Shown: positions 26,474 through 34,637 of the stretch, piece by piece
Numbering within the stretch: position 1 is the stretch's first letter
Layout: the number at the start of each line of letters is the position of its first letter
Assembly: GCA_013203905.1 (NCBI GenBank)
Contig: JABMPC010000007.1
Coordinates: 1 to 36,273, forward strand
Direction of reading: 5' to 3'
Length of the DNA: 36,273 nt
Source of the DNA: Chlorobium sp.
GTDB taxonomy: Bacteria; Bacteroidota; Chlorobiia; Chlorobiales; Chlorobiaceae
The notes under the pieces: model-generated
What the model was told of the DNA's origin: nothing
What the model saw: the letters and a program-made list of their open reading frames with translations, nothing else
Database searches by the model: none
Made by a program: the position numbers and the translations under genes

Positions 26474-27883
26474 GTGAAAACAGAACAGACAGACGGCCGC
26501 CATGGCCTGAATATCTTCATGGCCCTCTCTCTTGCAGCACTCCTCTCCGTCCTGTTCATCCAGTGGGACCTTTTCGTTCTCAGCATCCGCACATTCATTT
26601 TCGCAGCAGCCCTTTTCATTACCGCCCCCAACACGCTGCAGCAGATATTCACATCCGAAATAACCCAGTTCTGGGTTGCCGCCCTCTACCTGCTCGTCGC
26701 CATCGTCACTCTTTCAGCCATTCTGGTTAAAAGGCTTACAGGGAACACTCAAAAAGGTCCCGGAGAAACAAACGAGCTCAGCCTCAGTAAAATCAGTTTA
26801 CGGGCGTTCATGCGCCAGAAAATAGCACTGATTGCCTCGGCCATCATCTTCATCCTCTACTCCGTCGCATTTCTGGCACCCTACATCGCCCCCTTCAGCC
26901 CCTATGACCAGCAGGACTTTCTGGTTACCGCCTACCAGCCCCCATTGAGCAGAATTGACGCACTGGTGCTCAAACAGCCGAAAACCCTTGAAATTCCCAT
27001 GCAGAAGGGTGAAGGCAACGCAATATTCATGGCTAACACCCTCATCGGCGATTTCAGAAAATTGAAAACCCGTAATGAGCCCCACGCCATCCGCTTTGTC
27101 AATTCCGTCCATGAAGAGGGTCAAAATGCCGTCTACCAGCAGGGAATGCGCACCAAAACCATTCCCCTGGAGGAGCTTGCAGGACCAGAGTACAAGGTGA
27201 AGCGAACCTTTCTTCTCGGTACCGACCAGTACGGTCGCGACATTCTCTCCCGAGTCATTTACGGCTCAAGAATTTCCCTCTCCATCGGCTTTCTCGTGGT
27301 GCTCATTTCCGTCACCCTCGGCACCGTCGTAGGGGTAAGTTCCGGCTATTTCGGCGGCTGGGCTGATGCAGTAATGATGCGCATTGTTGATGTCCTCATC
27401 GCCTTTCCCGCACTCTTTCTCATTCTCATCATTATTGCCACCTTCGGCAACTCTATCTACCTCATCGTCATTACCCTCTCCTTCACCGGCTGGATGGGAG
27501 TCGCCAGAATTGTCCGTAGTCAGGTTCTCTCACTCAAAGAACAGGAGTTCATCCTTGCCGCCCGATCTCTTGGTCTTTCAGACATGAGAATCATCTTCCG
27601 TCATCTCGCCCCCAACACCCTCACACCGGTCATTATAGCCGCCACGCTAAGAATCGGCAGCATCATTCTCACTGAAGCCGGCCTCTCATTCCTCGGCCTT
27701 GGCGTACAGCCGCCTGTTCCCAGCTGGGGAAACATCATCAACGAAGGACGCGACAGCCTGCTCAACCACTGGTGGATCTCCACATTTCCCGGTATTGCCA
27801 TTCTCACCACCGTGGTCTGCTTCAACCTTCTGGGAGACGGCGTGCGCGACGCCCTCGACCCGCGCATGAGAGGCCAGTCATGA
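26474..27883 (+). CDS. DppC-like ABC transporter permease with extra N-terminal and periplasmic segments
   Basis: The C-terminal half of this 469-aa protein is a standard DppC/OppC permease: LLGTDQYGRDILSRVIYGSRISL (248-270), five TM segments, and the EAA loop ARSLGLSDMRIIFRHLAPN that docks the ATPase. Such permeases are usually about 300 aa. Here ~110 residues with two or three hydrophobic segments precede the normal first TM (~117-138), and ~85 extra residues follow it (~150-240) where DppC has a short loop. No DppB, ATPase or binding protein is adjacent. GTG 26474 is the frame's start; ATG 26519 is an alternative. Its stop overlaps the NUDIX start (ATGA). Substrate unknown. Confidence 0.85.
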   Translation: MKTEQTDGRHGLNIFMALSLAALLSVLFIQWDLFVLSIRTFIFAAALFITAPNTLQQIFTSEITQFWVAALYLLVAIVTLSAILVKRLTGNTQKGPGETNELSLSKISLRAFMRQKIALIASAIIFILYSVAFLAPYIAPFSPYDQQDFLVTAYQPPLSRIDALVLKQPKTLEIPMQKGEGNAIFMANTLIGDFRKLKTRNEPHAIRFVNSVHEEGQNAVYQQGMRTKTIPLEELAGPEYKVKRTFLLGTDQYGRDILSRVIYGSRISLSIGFLVVLISVTLGTVVGVSSGYFGGWADAVMMRIVDVLIAFPALFLILIIIATFGNSIYLIVITLSFTGWMGVARIVRSQVLSLKEQEFILAARSLGLSDMRIIFRHLAPNTLTPVIIAATLRIGSIILTEAGLSFLGLGVQPPVPSWGNIINEGRDSLLNHWWISTFPGIAILTTVVCFNLLGDGVRDALDPRMRGQS

Positions 27884-28446
27884 GCCAACTTCACCGCGAA
27901 CCCGCAGACTGGAAAACCCTCAGTTCCGTCTACATGCACAGGGAGCCCTGGTTCACCGTACGAAAAGACAGCGTCCAGCTTGAAAACGGCCGCATCATTG
28001 AAGACTACTTCGTCCAGGAATTTCCTCCTTGGTGCAATGTTATAGCCGTGACCGTCAAAGGAGAGCTGCTGCTGATACGCCAATACCGCCATGGCATAGG
28101 AAAGGTCTTCTACGAACTTCCCGCAGGCGTGCACGACAAAGAGGGCGAAAACATTCTTGAAGCGGCCAAAAGGGAGCTCAGGGAAGAGACCGGATACGGC
28201 GGAGGACGGTGGCGTTGGTGGATGGAACTCAGCGCCAACCCTGCCCTTCAAAACAACATCACCACAACCTTTCTGGCTGAAGGAGTTGAGCCCCTCGGCC
28301 CTCAAGCGCTCGACGCAACAGAGGAGATCAGCATCTGCCCGGTCTCACATGAACAACTCGGCCAGATTCTTGATAAAGGAGAGATACTGCAGGCGCTCCA
28401 TGTCGCCCCCCTTCTCAAATACCTCATGCAGAGGGGAACAGCATGA
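27880..28446 (+). CDS. NUDIX hydrolase, ADP-ribose pyrophosphatase type
   Basis: This 188-aa protein has LLLIRQYRHGIGKVFYELPAG and the NUDIX helix ENILEAAKRELREETGY with the metal-binding EE at 102-103. This is the pattern of NudF-like ADP-ribose/sugar-nucleotide pyrophosphatases. The NUDIX box spacing is G-x6-E rather than G-x5-E, an extra residue in the HDKEGE loop, so the substrate should not be assumed. It overlaps the permease upstream and the small protein downstream by 4 nt each (ATGA), making a tightly coupled set. Confidence 0.88.
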   Translation: MSQLHREPADWKTLSSVYMHREPWFTVRKDSVQLENGRIIEDYFVQEFPPWCNVIAVTVKGELLLIRQYRHGIGKVFYELPAGVHDKEGENILEAAKRELREETGYGGGRWRWWMELSANPALQNNITTTFLAEGVEPLGPQALDATEEISICPVSHEQLGQILDKGEILQALHVAPLLKYLMQRGTA

Positions 28447-28715
28447 AAAAAACGGCACAGCTCACTCTCCTTGAAACGGCCATCAAAGAGCTCGGCTACA
28501 CGCTCCGCTACGAAAAAGGGAACTTCCTGGGCGGTGAATGCCGCCTTCATGAAAACCGTGTCGTCGTGGTCAACAGATTCCTTCCCCTTGAAGGAAAAAT
28601 CCACACGCTCTCTAAAGTCATAAGACAGCTGAACCCGCCGGGCCTCTCAAAAGAGATTGCCGCAATCATTGACAATCAGGTATCCGAAGGCCTCTTCAGC
28701 TCCCCCGAAAACTAA
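28443..28715 (+). CDS. Small conserved-looking protein of unknown function
   Basis: This 90-aa basic soluble protein has no named family that I recognise. Predicted order is an N-terminal helix (LTLLETAIKELGYTLRYEKGNF), a short beta region (GGECRLHENRVVVVNRFLP) and a C-terminal helix. The GGECRLHENRVVVVNRF stretch looks like a structured core. Its ATG overlaps the NUDIX stop (ATGA), and its last 20 nt overlap the convergent comEC end, so translation coupled to the NUDIX gene is likely. Confidence 0.75.
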   Translation: MKKTAQLTLLETAIKELGYTLRYEKGNFLGGECRLHENRVVVVNRFLPLEGKIHTLSKVIRQLNPPGLSKEIAAIIDNQVSEGLFSSPEN

Positions 28716-30972
28716 GCGGCTCATCCGGCCATACCACCATCTGCCGATCTTTTGAATGGAACTCCACTCCCGGCCGTTTCAGACTGAACCGGCGCAGAAT
28801 CTCCCTGTCCGCGCGCTTTAAAAAACCTCCCGGCACAAGAAGGCAGTGCTCCGGCCGGCTGTACTCCAGCCATGAAGCAAGCTCCCGCTGTTGCTTCTGG
28901 CCAAAGCTGTATATCCACAGCACAGCAGTATCGGCACGGAACAGCTCACTCAAGCGCAACTCCCCGGTTCCGGAAGCCACCAGCACCGACTGCCTTCGGC
29001 TCCAGAGCTTCACCACCCTCCGGGCAGGCCGTGCAATCACAACAGAAGGCAGCACAAGCAGAGAATCAGCCTGAAGAAAATAGTGCCCGGAAGAGACCCC
29101 GAGCACAAGCGAATCGGGTGAATACAGCTGAACAACCGCCGAGGGAGAAAAAAAGCCGAACCCTGCCTCCTGCTGCCTGACGCGCTCCCGGTCAGAGGGT
29201 TTGCGTCCCGCATCAACCTGAATGCTCTCAAAACCCGAAGAGAAGAGAAAAGAGTGGTTCCTGCCAAGATTGACGCTGAGGAATGCCGGCGAAACAGCTG
29301 CAGGAGGCACAACAAATCCCTGCCAGACGAAAATGTTAGCCGCCACAAGCAGCACCCCCGCCCCCTCTTTCCACCGTTTTCGCACCAGAAAGAAAAGCGG
29401 TACGGGAAGCAGAAAAAAGAACAGGAGAAGCTCAAATGCGGCCGGGCGGAACTCGACCACCCCAAAAGGAAGGCTGCTGAAAAAAGAAGCGGATGCAAGA
29501 GCAAGAGCAGCAAAAAACTGTGCCGCAGCGCCCAGCACACCGGCCGCTGCAGCAGACACAAGATTCAGCGAAAGCATAGCGAACAGCGCATAGAGCATGA
29601 GAGAAGAAAAAAGAACAACCGGGAAATTGGCAACAAAGGCGATAAGAGAAACGGTGCCGAAGTACCACGCAATGAGCGGTGCCACGCCAAGGGTGGCAGA
29701 AAAAGTAAGGAGAAGACTTGAATTCACAAACCGCCAGATGCGACGCCCGGCTCCCCCGCCACCACGATTGAGCAGCTGATTGAGATGGGGATTGAACAGC
29801 AGAATGGAGAGCACAGCCGCATTGCTCATCTGGAAACCGGGACTGAAAAGGTCGAGCGGATCAAAAAACAGGATGATGACATCAGCCAGAGCAAGAGCAT
29901 TGAGGGAAAACGACTGACGGCCTGACGCCGCACCTGTAAGCATAACCATAGCCATAATTGAAGCGCGCCGCACCGAAGGGGCTCCACCCGTTACCGAAGT
30001 GTAGACAAGCAGAATGAACCCCGTAAGAACAACTGCAGCCCAGCGCCCCCATGCAGCAGCCTTAAGCCGTTGCAGGAGAAGATTCACCACCAGAACAAGA
30101 AGGCCGACATGGAGCCCCGAAACCGCAAGAATGTGAGCCGTACCGGTTCGGCGAAACGCTTGCTCATGCTCAGCTGAGAGCTGATCACGCTGGCCGGCAA
30201 GCACACCGGCCATAAACGCCCGTTCAGGCCCATCGGGCACAAAACGACGGAGTGAATCCTCAAGATAGAGGGCAACAGGCTCCACAATACAACGATCAAA
30301 CCACCCTGCTCCGCTTTCTTTCTCACTCTGCACCTGCCACCCCCCGGCAGCAAAAACCGATGCCGAAACCCCCTTCAGCCGGGCGGTCCTATGCGGATTG
30401 AACTCCCCCCTGTTCGAGGCGCCACTGAAACCCGAAACACTTCCCTTCACCCGAACCAGGCTTCCCCGACGAATCTGGAGCTCCCCCCTCCCGGCTCCCC
30501 GCACATGAACTGCCGCACAATCACACAAAAGTGCTGACTGACCATCATCAAACACCTCGCGAACCTCCATGAGAAAACGGGTTCCCGAAGAGGAAACCAC
30601 CGGACGGCTCTCCACCCTGCCGCTGAGAACAACGCTTTTGCCCACAAAAGGAAGAAGACCATTCTGGGGAACATAATTGAAACGGAGAACCGCATAAGCA
30701 GCAAAAGCGGAAAAAACCAGAACCAGGGAAACAATAGTGGTAACAGGAAGGGGAAACCACCCCACAGAACGAAGGCGAGCGGAGCGGGAGCTGAACCATT
30801 CATAGAGCAGTCCGCCCCCAACCGCAAGAAGCGAAGCAAGAGCAATACCAAACCAGATCTCCACGGCCACAGAGGAAAACGCACCGGCAAGAATGCCGCC
30901 GGCAACAAAACCCAGAAGCCGCACTGCCGGATATGGAGCTAACGCAATGTTTCGTATATTCTTTTTTTTCAC
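28696..30972 (-). CDS. comEC: ComEC/Rec2-type DNA uptake channel protein
   Basis: This 758-aa polytopic membrane protein has N-terminal TM segments, a DUF4131-like OB domain (~130-230) and the competence domain with the LAVSGLHVGLL signature, GGAPSVRRASIMAM, and DLFSPGFQMSN. This family carries single-stranded DNA across the inner membrane in transformation. The C-terminal ~230 residues sit where many homologues have a metallo-beta-lactamase domain, but I find no HxHxDH motif, so nuclease activity there is doubtful. GTG 30972 is chosen because AGGAG lies 5 nt upstream; the frame extends a further 86 codons into the divergent metF gene without family match. Confidence 0.93.
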   Translation of the reverse strand: MKKKNIRNIALAPYPAVRLLGFVAGGILAGAFSSVAVEIWFGIALASLLAVGGGLLYEWFSSRSARLRSVGWFPLPVTTIVSLVLVFSAFAAYAVLRFNYVPQNGLLPFVGKSVVLSGRVESRPVVSSSGTRFLMEVREVFDDGQSALLCDCAAVHVRGAGRGELQIRRGSLVRVKGSVSGFSGASNRGEFNPHRTARLKGVSASVFAAGGWQVQSEKESGAGWFDRCIVEPVALYLEDSLRRFVPDGPERAFMAGVLAGQRDQLSAEHEQAFRRTGTAHILAVSGLHVGLLVLVVNLLLQRLKAAAWGRWAAVVLTGFILLVYTSVTGGAPSVRRASIMAMVMLTGAASGRQSFSLNALALADVIILFFDPLDLFSPGFQMSNAAVLSILLFNPHLNQLLNRGGGGAGRRIWRFVNSSLLLTFSATLGVAPLIAWYFGTVSLIAFVANFPVVLFSSLMLYALFAMLSLNLVSAAAAGVLGAAAQFFAALALASASFFSSLPFGVVEFRPAAFELLLFFFLLPVPLFFLVRKRWKEGAGVLLVAANIFVWQGFVVPPAAVSPAFLSVNLGRNHSFLFSSGFESIQVDAGRKPSDRERVRQQEAGFGFFSPSAVVQLYSPDSLVLGVSSGHYFLQADSLLVLPSVVIARPARRVVKLWSRRQSVLVASGTGELRLSELFRADTAVLWIYSFGQKQQRELASWLEYSRPEHCLLVPGGFLKRADREILRRFSLKRPGVEFHSKDRQMVVWPDEPLSFRGS

Positions 30973-30977
30973 GAAAG

Positions 30978-30982
30978 CTCCT
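30978..30982 (-). promoter_or_regulatory. Ribosome binding site that fixes the comEC start
   Basis: AGGAG on the minus strand lies 5 nt before GTG 30972. It supports this start over the long upstream extension. Confidence 0.75.
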
Positions 30983-30996
30983 AAACCCTTTGTTTC

Positions 30997-31866
30997 ATGC
31001 TGGTCAAAGAGATTCTGAACACAGCACACAAACCCGTATTCAGCTTTGAATTCTTTCCTCCGAAAAAAGATGCGGACTGGGAAACACTGTTTGAAACCAT
31101 AACGGCTCTCTCCCCCCTTAACCCCTCCTATGTCAGCGTCACCTATGGTGCCGGCGGTTCCACCAGAACCAGGACGCACGACCTGGTCACAAGAATCCAG
31201 AAAGAGACAGGCCTTTCCGTCGTATCGCACCTGACCTGCATTGCCTCAACAACCAGCGAAACCGGTCAAATCCTCGACAACTACCAAAGCCACGGCATCA
31301 ACAATGTGCTTGCGCTCAGAGGCGACAAGCCGGCCGGCACAGAGTATATCGCTGACGCAGTCAAGGATTTTCAGCACGCCATCGATCTGGTCCGGTTCAT
31401 CAAAACCAATCACCCCGATATAGGGGTCGGCGTAGCAGGATTTCCCGAAGGACATCCCGAAACCCCCAACAGACTGCAGGAAATCGACTATCTGAAAGCA
31501 AAAGTGGATGCGGGGGCGGACTATATTGTTACCCAGCTGTTTTTCGACAACCGCGACTATTTTGACTTCGTGGACCGCTGCCGTCTGGCAGGCATTTCGG
31601 TTCCAATCATACCCGGAATCATGCCGGTAACAAGCACAAAAGGAATGACAAGAATGTCGGAACTGGCTCTTGGAGCAAGAATCCCGGCCCCTCTCCTGAA
31701 AAAAGTCCTCGGAGCCGAAAGCGACGCGGAAGTTTCGTCAATCGGCATAGAATGGGCAACAAATCAGGTTCAGGAACTTATTGACAACCATATTCGCGGC
31801 ATTCACTTCTATACCCTGAACATGGCCAAGGCAACACTCGAAATATTCCGGAACCTCCACAGCTGA
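30997..31866 (+). CDS. metF: 5,10-methylenetetrahydrofolate reductase
   Basis: This 289-aa flavoprotein TIM barrel reduces methylene-THF to methyl-THF for methionine synthesis. Diagnostic parts are FSFEFFPPKKD (Glu18 matching the catalytic Glu), VSVTYGAGGSTR, LTCIASTTSETGQILDNY, NVLALRGDKP, ADYIVTQLFFDNRDYFDFVDRC and IPGIMPVTSTKG. Length is normal. It is divergent from comEC with only 24 bp between start codons, so its promoter must lie at least partly within comEC. It converges on lysA. Confidence 0.97.
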   Translation: MLVKEILNTAHKPVFSFEFFPPKKDADWETLFETITALSPLNPSYVSVTYGAGGSTRTRTHDLVTRIQKETGLSVVSHLTCIASTTSETGQILDNYQSHGINNVLALRGDKPAGTEYIADAVKDFQHAIDLVRFIKTNHPDIGVGVAGFPEGHPETPNRLQEIDYLKAKVDAGADYIVTQLFFDNRDYFDFVDRCRLAGISVPIIPGIMPVTSTKGMTRMSELALGARIPAPLLKKVLGAESDAEVSSIGIEWATNQVQELIDNHIRGIHFYTLNMAKATLEIFRNLHS

Positions 31867-31882
31867 AGGGCAGCCGTGGAGG
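31854..31882. terminator. Hairpin at the metF / lysA junction
   Basis: CCTCCAC / GTGGAGG (7 bp) with an inner CTG/CAG forms a hairpin across the metF stop codon, followed by ACTCTTTT. Probable terminator for metF, possibly used from both sides. Confidence 0.55.
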
Positions 31883-31891
31883 ACTCTTTTC

Positions 31892-33160
31892 TCAACGGGA
31901 CCGCGGGCTGAACACATCATGTGCCGTCAGCTGCTCCAGAGTCTCCCTCCGGCGTATCAGGCGAGCCTCACCATCCTCAACCATCACCTCGGCCGGACGA
32001 AGCCGTCCATTATAATTGCTGGCCATAACAGCAGCATAGGCTCCGCAGGACATCACGGCCAAAAGCCCGCCCTCCGGCAGATCATCAATCTCCCTTCCTC
32101 TGGCAAAAAAGTCGCTTGACTCGCAGATAGGGCCCACCACATCGGCAACCACCCTCTGGTCACGCTGCTGAACCGAAAGAACCTCATGGTGCGACTGATA
32201 GAGCGCCGGCCGGATAAGCTCGGTCATGCCCGCATCAACAACAAAAAACTTTTTGCCTGTATGGTTGCTCTTTTTATAGAGAATCTTCGACAGAAGCACC
32301 GTTGAATTGGCAACAAGAAAACGGCCCGGCTCAAGAATCACCTTCGCCCCCGTCTCCTTCAGCAGAGGAACAAGCTTGTCCGCAAAACGCCCTATCGGGG
32401 TTGCCGGCTTCATCGGGTCATAAGTAACCGGGAACCCGCCGCCGATATCCAGATACTCAATGCCGAAACCAGCGCCACGGGCGTAACTGAACACATCAAG
32501 AAGCTTCTTAAGAGCGGCAACATAAAACTCCGTATCAAAAATCTGAGAACCGATATGCATGTCGAGCCCTATAAGCCTTACATTTTTCAGAGTTCCCAGA
32601 AGAGAGAAAATCTCCGGAAGTTCAGCCTCGTCAATGCCGAACTTCTCCTTGCTGTCGCCAGTGGTGATATAGGGGTGAGTTTCAGCCGTCACATTAGGGT
32701 TGACCCGAAGCGCCACCGGGGCAACGACCCCCTCCTCACCGGCAATCCGGTCAATCGCCCGAAGCTCTGAAAGCGACTCCACCTTCAAAAGCAGCACGCC
32801 GCTTTTGAGGGCATAGGCAATTTCATCCGGCCGTTTGCCAACACCAGCAACAATAATCCGCCCGGAAGGAACCCCTGCCTGAAGGGCCCGGTAGAGCTCC
32901 CCTCCGGAATTGACATCACATCCCGCACCAAGCTCTCCGAACTCCCTGATGACATTCAGGTTAAAGTTGGCCTTCACTGAATAACAGGTAAGATGCTCCA
33001 ACGAAGCAAATGCCGTCTCAAACTCCCGGTAACTCTCCACAAGACTGCGACGGGAAGTTACATAGAGCGGTGTTCCAAACTGCTCGGCAAGTGCAGTGAG
33101 CCTGGCGCCCTCACAGCTGAGTTCGCCGGCTTCAAAATGAAAATCTGTTCTCTCAGACAA
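31892..33160 (-). CDS. lysA: Diaminopimelate decarboxylase
   Basis: This 422-aa fold-type III PLP enzyme makes L-lysine from meso-diaminopimelate. PLP lysine K63 lies in CYSVKANFN. Other marks are GAGCDVNSGGELYRAL, DMHIGSQIFD, the glycine-rich YLDIGGGFPVTYD, LEPGRFLVA, VVDAGMTELIRPALY and the interface VVGPICESSDFFA. TTG 33160 is chosen: AAGGGG lies 8 nt upstream (33169-33174) and the length then fits the family. The frame also has ATG 33250 and extends to 33292, but the extra 44 residues look non-conserved. It is divergent from rpmG. Confidence 0.95.
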   Translation of the reverse strand: MSERTDFHFEAGELSCEGARLTALAEQFGTPLYVTSRRSLVESYREFETAFASLEHLTCYSVKANFNLNVIREFGELGAGCDVNSGGELYRALQAGVPSGRIIVAGVGKRPDEIAYALKSGVLLLKVESLSELRAIDRIAGEEGVVAPVALRVNPNVTAETHPYITTGDSKEKFGIDEAELPEIFSLLGTLKNVRLIGLDMHIGSQIFDTEFYVAALKKLLDVFSYARGAGFGIEYLDIGGGFPVTYDPMKPATPIGRFADKLVPLLKETGAKVILEPGRFLVANSTVLLSKILYKKSNHTGKKFFVVDAGMTELIRPALYQSHHEVLSVQQRDQRVVADVVGPICESSDFFARGREIDDLPEGGLLAVMSCGAYAAVMASNYNGRLRPAEVMVEDGEARLIRRRETLEQLTAHDVFSPRSR

Positions 33161-33316
33161 TATCTCTACCCCTTCGTTTTTGTTAAAAAAGACAAAATAC
33201 CCTTTCTCTTTATCAACGGAAAGAAATAACGGGGGAACTTGCAAAATCATGAGCCCGGTCTTATATTCACAACTCACTTGTACATATACCATCCATTACA
33301 TTACCGAAGCGGAACA

Positions 33317-33499
33317 ATGGCAAAAGGAAAAGAAAATAGAATCGTCATAACGCTTGAGTGCACTGAAGCCAAAAAAGAAGGCAAAACAGTCTCAAGATAT
33401 ACCACGACGAAAAACAAAAAGAACACGACAGACCGCCTTGTTCTGAAAAAATACAACCCGAGTATGCAGAAACATACACTGCACAAAGAAATCAAGTAA
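33317..33499 (+). CDS. rpmG: Large ribosomal subunit protein bL33, zinc-free type
   Basis: This 60-aa protein reads [46 protein letters not shown], the bL33 pattern. Only the first of the four zinc-binding cysteines remains (CTEA in place of CxxC, NPSM in place of CPxC), so it is the C-minus, zinc-independent form. ATG 33317 is the conserved start; the open frame runs further back without homology. tRNA-Leu follows 46 bp downstream on the same strand. Confidence 0.95.
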   Translation: MAKGKENRIVITLECTEAKKEGKTVSRYTTTKNKKNTTDRLVLKKYNPSMQKHTLHKEIK

Positions 33500-33545
33500 T
33501 TTAATTATTTGGCTTTATAGCGAAAAAGCGCTTAATTTCTTTTTG

Positions 33546-33627
33546 GCCCGAATGGCGGAACTGGTAGACGCACTCGTTTCAGGGACGAGCGCCGCAAGGT
33601 GTAGGAGTTCGAATCTCCTTTCGGGCA
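33546..33627 (+). tRNA. tRNA-Leu (CAG)
   Basis: Class II tRNA: acceptor GCCCGAA with TTCGGGC, anticodon arm CTCGT/ACGAG around TTCAGGG (anticodon CAG), a long variable arm (CGCCGCAAGGTGT) as leucine tRNAs require, T-arm AGGAG/CTCCT, discriminator A33627. CCA is not encoded. Confidence 0.95.
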
Positions 33628-33724
33628 CATAAAAAGCCTCCCCGCAAATGCATGCAGCCTCATTTCTCATCTTTTCAGCAGACAGTTCTTTTGAGTCTGT
33701 TCTTTCACATATGACACAGAGTAT

Positions 33725-33753
33725 GCACCTTTCAGGAGAGGGTGCTTTTTTTT
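33725..33753 (+). terminator. Rho-independent terminator downstream of tRNA-Leu
   Basis: GCACC (33725-33729) pairs with GGTGC (33741-33745), extended by wobble pairs, and eight T's follow (33746-33753). It would end the rpmG/tRNA-Leu transcript, about 100 bp past the tRNA. Confidence 0.8.
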
Positions 33754-33784
33754 GTGCCTCTCATAATCCAAAACACGAGCAGTA

Positions 33785-34585
33785 GTGGATCATTCAAAAA
33801 TCAACCTCCTTGTCAGGCTCCAGCACCTCGACAATCAGATAGAAAAAATCATCAGTCTTCAGAAAGGCCTTCCTGAGGAGATCAGCGCACTGGAAGAAGA
33901 TCTGGCTTTTACTGTAAAGCAGATTGAAACACGCGCGGCAAAGAACGAAGAGCACCTCAAACTTCGCCAGCACCTCAATGAAACCGCCAATGCCTGCCGA
34001 GAAAAAATCGACGCATTCCGGGAAAAACAGACTCTTGCACGAAACAACAAAGAGTACGACGCACTCTCCAAGCAGATCGAGTACGAAGAAAAAGAGATAG
34101 CGCTGGCTGAAATTGGCCTTCAGGACATCAGCCAAGGCGAACAGCGAACCCGTGAAATGCAGGAAAAAGGCCGTCAGCTGATTGCCGAAAACCGCTACGA
34201 CGAAATATCCGACGATATGATGCCCGACGATGTTCTCGCCCAGCAGCTTGAAGACTTCAAGCAGCAGACGGAGCAGAAGAATGAAGAGCTGACTGGCATT
34301 GTCATTGAAACAGCCGAAGAGGTTGCCGCACTCCAGAAACAGATTGATGCACAGCGGGAACTTCTGGCAGCCGAAGCCAAACGCCTGCTCGACAAATACG
34401 ACCACCTCAGAAGCGGAACGCTCCGCAATGCCGTTGTACCACTCAACCGCAACGCCTGCTCCGGATGCAACACCAGAGTCCCGACCAACCGCCATACCAT
34501 GATTGTACAGGGAGGATTCTACCTCTGTGAATCATGCGGGCGCATTGTTGTGCATGAGAGGCTCTTTGAAGAGGCCGACAGCTAA
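33785..34585 (+). CDS. Coiled-coil protein with C-terminal C4 zinc ribbon (DUF164/CdsZ-like)
   Basis: This 266-aa protein is a long Glu/Lys/Gln-rich antiparallel coiled coil (residues ~5-215) followed by a zinc ribbon with CSGC (~225-228) and CESC (~248-251) and the family pattern VPLNRNACSGCNTRVPTN. It matches the widespread zinc-ribbon family called DUF164, CdsZ in chlamydiae. The molecular role is not established; secretion-related and nucleic-acid roles have been proposed. GTG 33785 is the only start that keeps the first helix. It lies upstream of RNase P RNA, in the same direction. Confidence 0.85.
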   Translation: MDHSKINLLVRLQHLDNQIEKIISLQKGLPEEISALEEDLAFTVKQIETRAAKNEEHLKLRQHLNETANACREKIDAFREKQTLARNNKEYDALSKQIEYEEKEIALAEIGLQDISQGEQRTREMQEKGRQLIAENRYDEISDDMMPDDVLAQQLEDFKQQTEQKNEELTGIVIETAEEVAALQKQIDAQRELLAAEAKRLLDKYDHLRSGTLRNAVVPLNRNACSGCNTRVPTNRHTMIVQGGFYLCESCGRIVVHERLFEEADS

Positions 34586-34627
34586 AAAACCCTGCATTAA
34601 AGGGTGTGCTGTTCAGTAATTCCATGC

Positions 34628-34633
34628 TATATT
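34628..34633 (+). promoter_or_regulatory. Possible -10 box of the RNase P RNA gene
   Basis: TATATT lies 4-5 nt before the start of the P1 helix of rnpB, at the expected distance from a transcription start near 34638-34640. No convincing -35 is seen at the usual spacing. Confidence 0.5.
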
Positions 34634-34637
34634 GAAT

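Noticed and set aside
30973-31230. N-terminal extension of comEC by 86 residues
   Set aside because: It would overlap the start of metF on the other strand, lacks family similarity, and a good ribosome binding site supports GTG 30972 instead.
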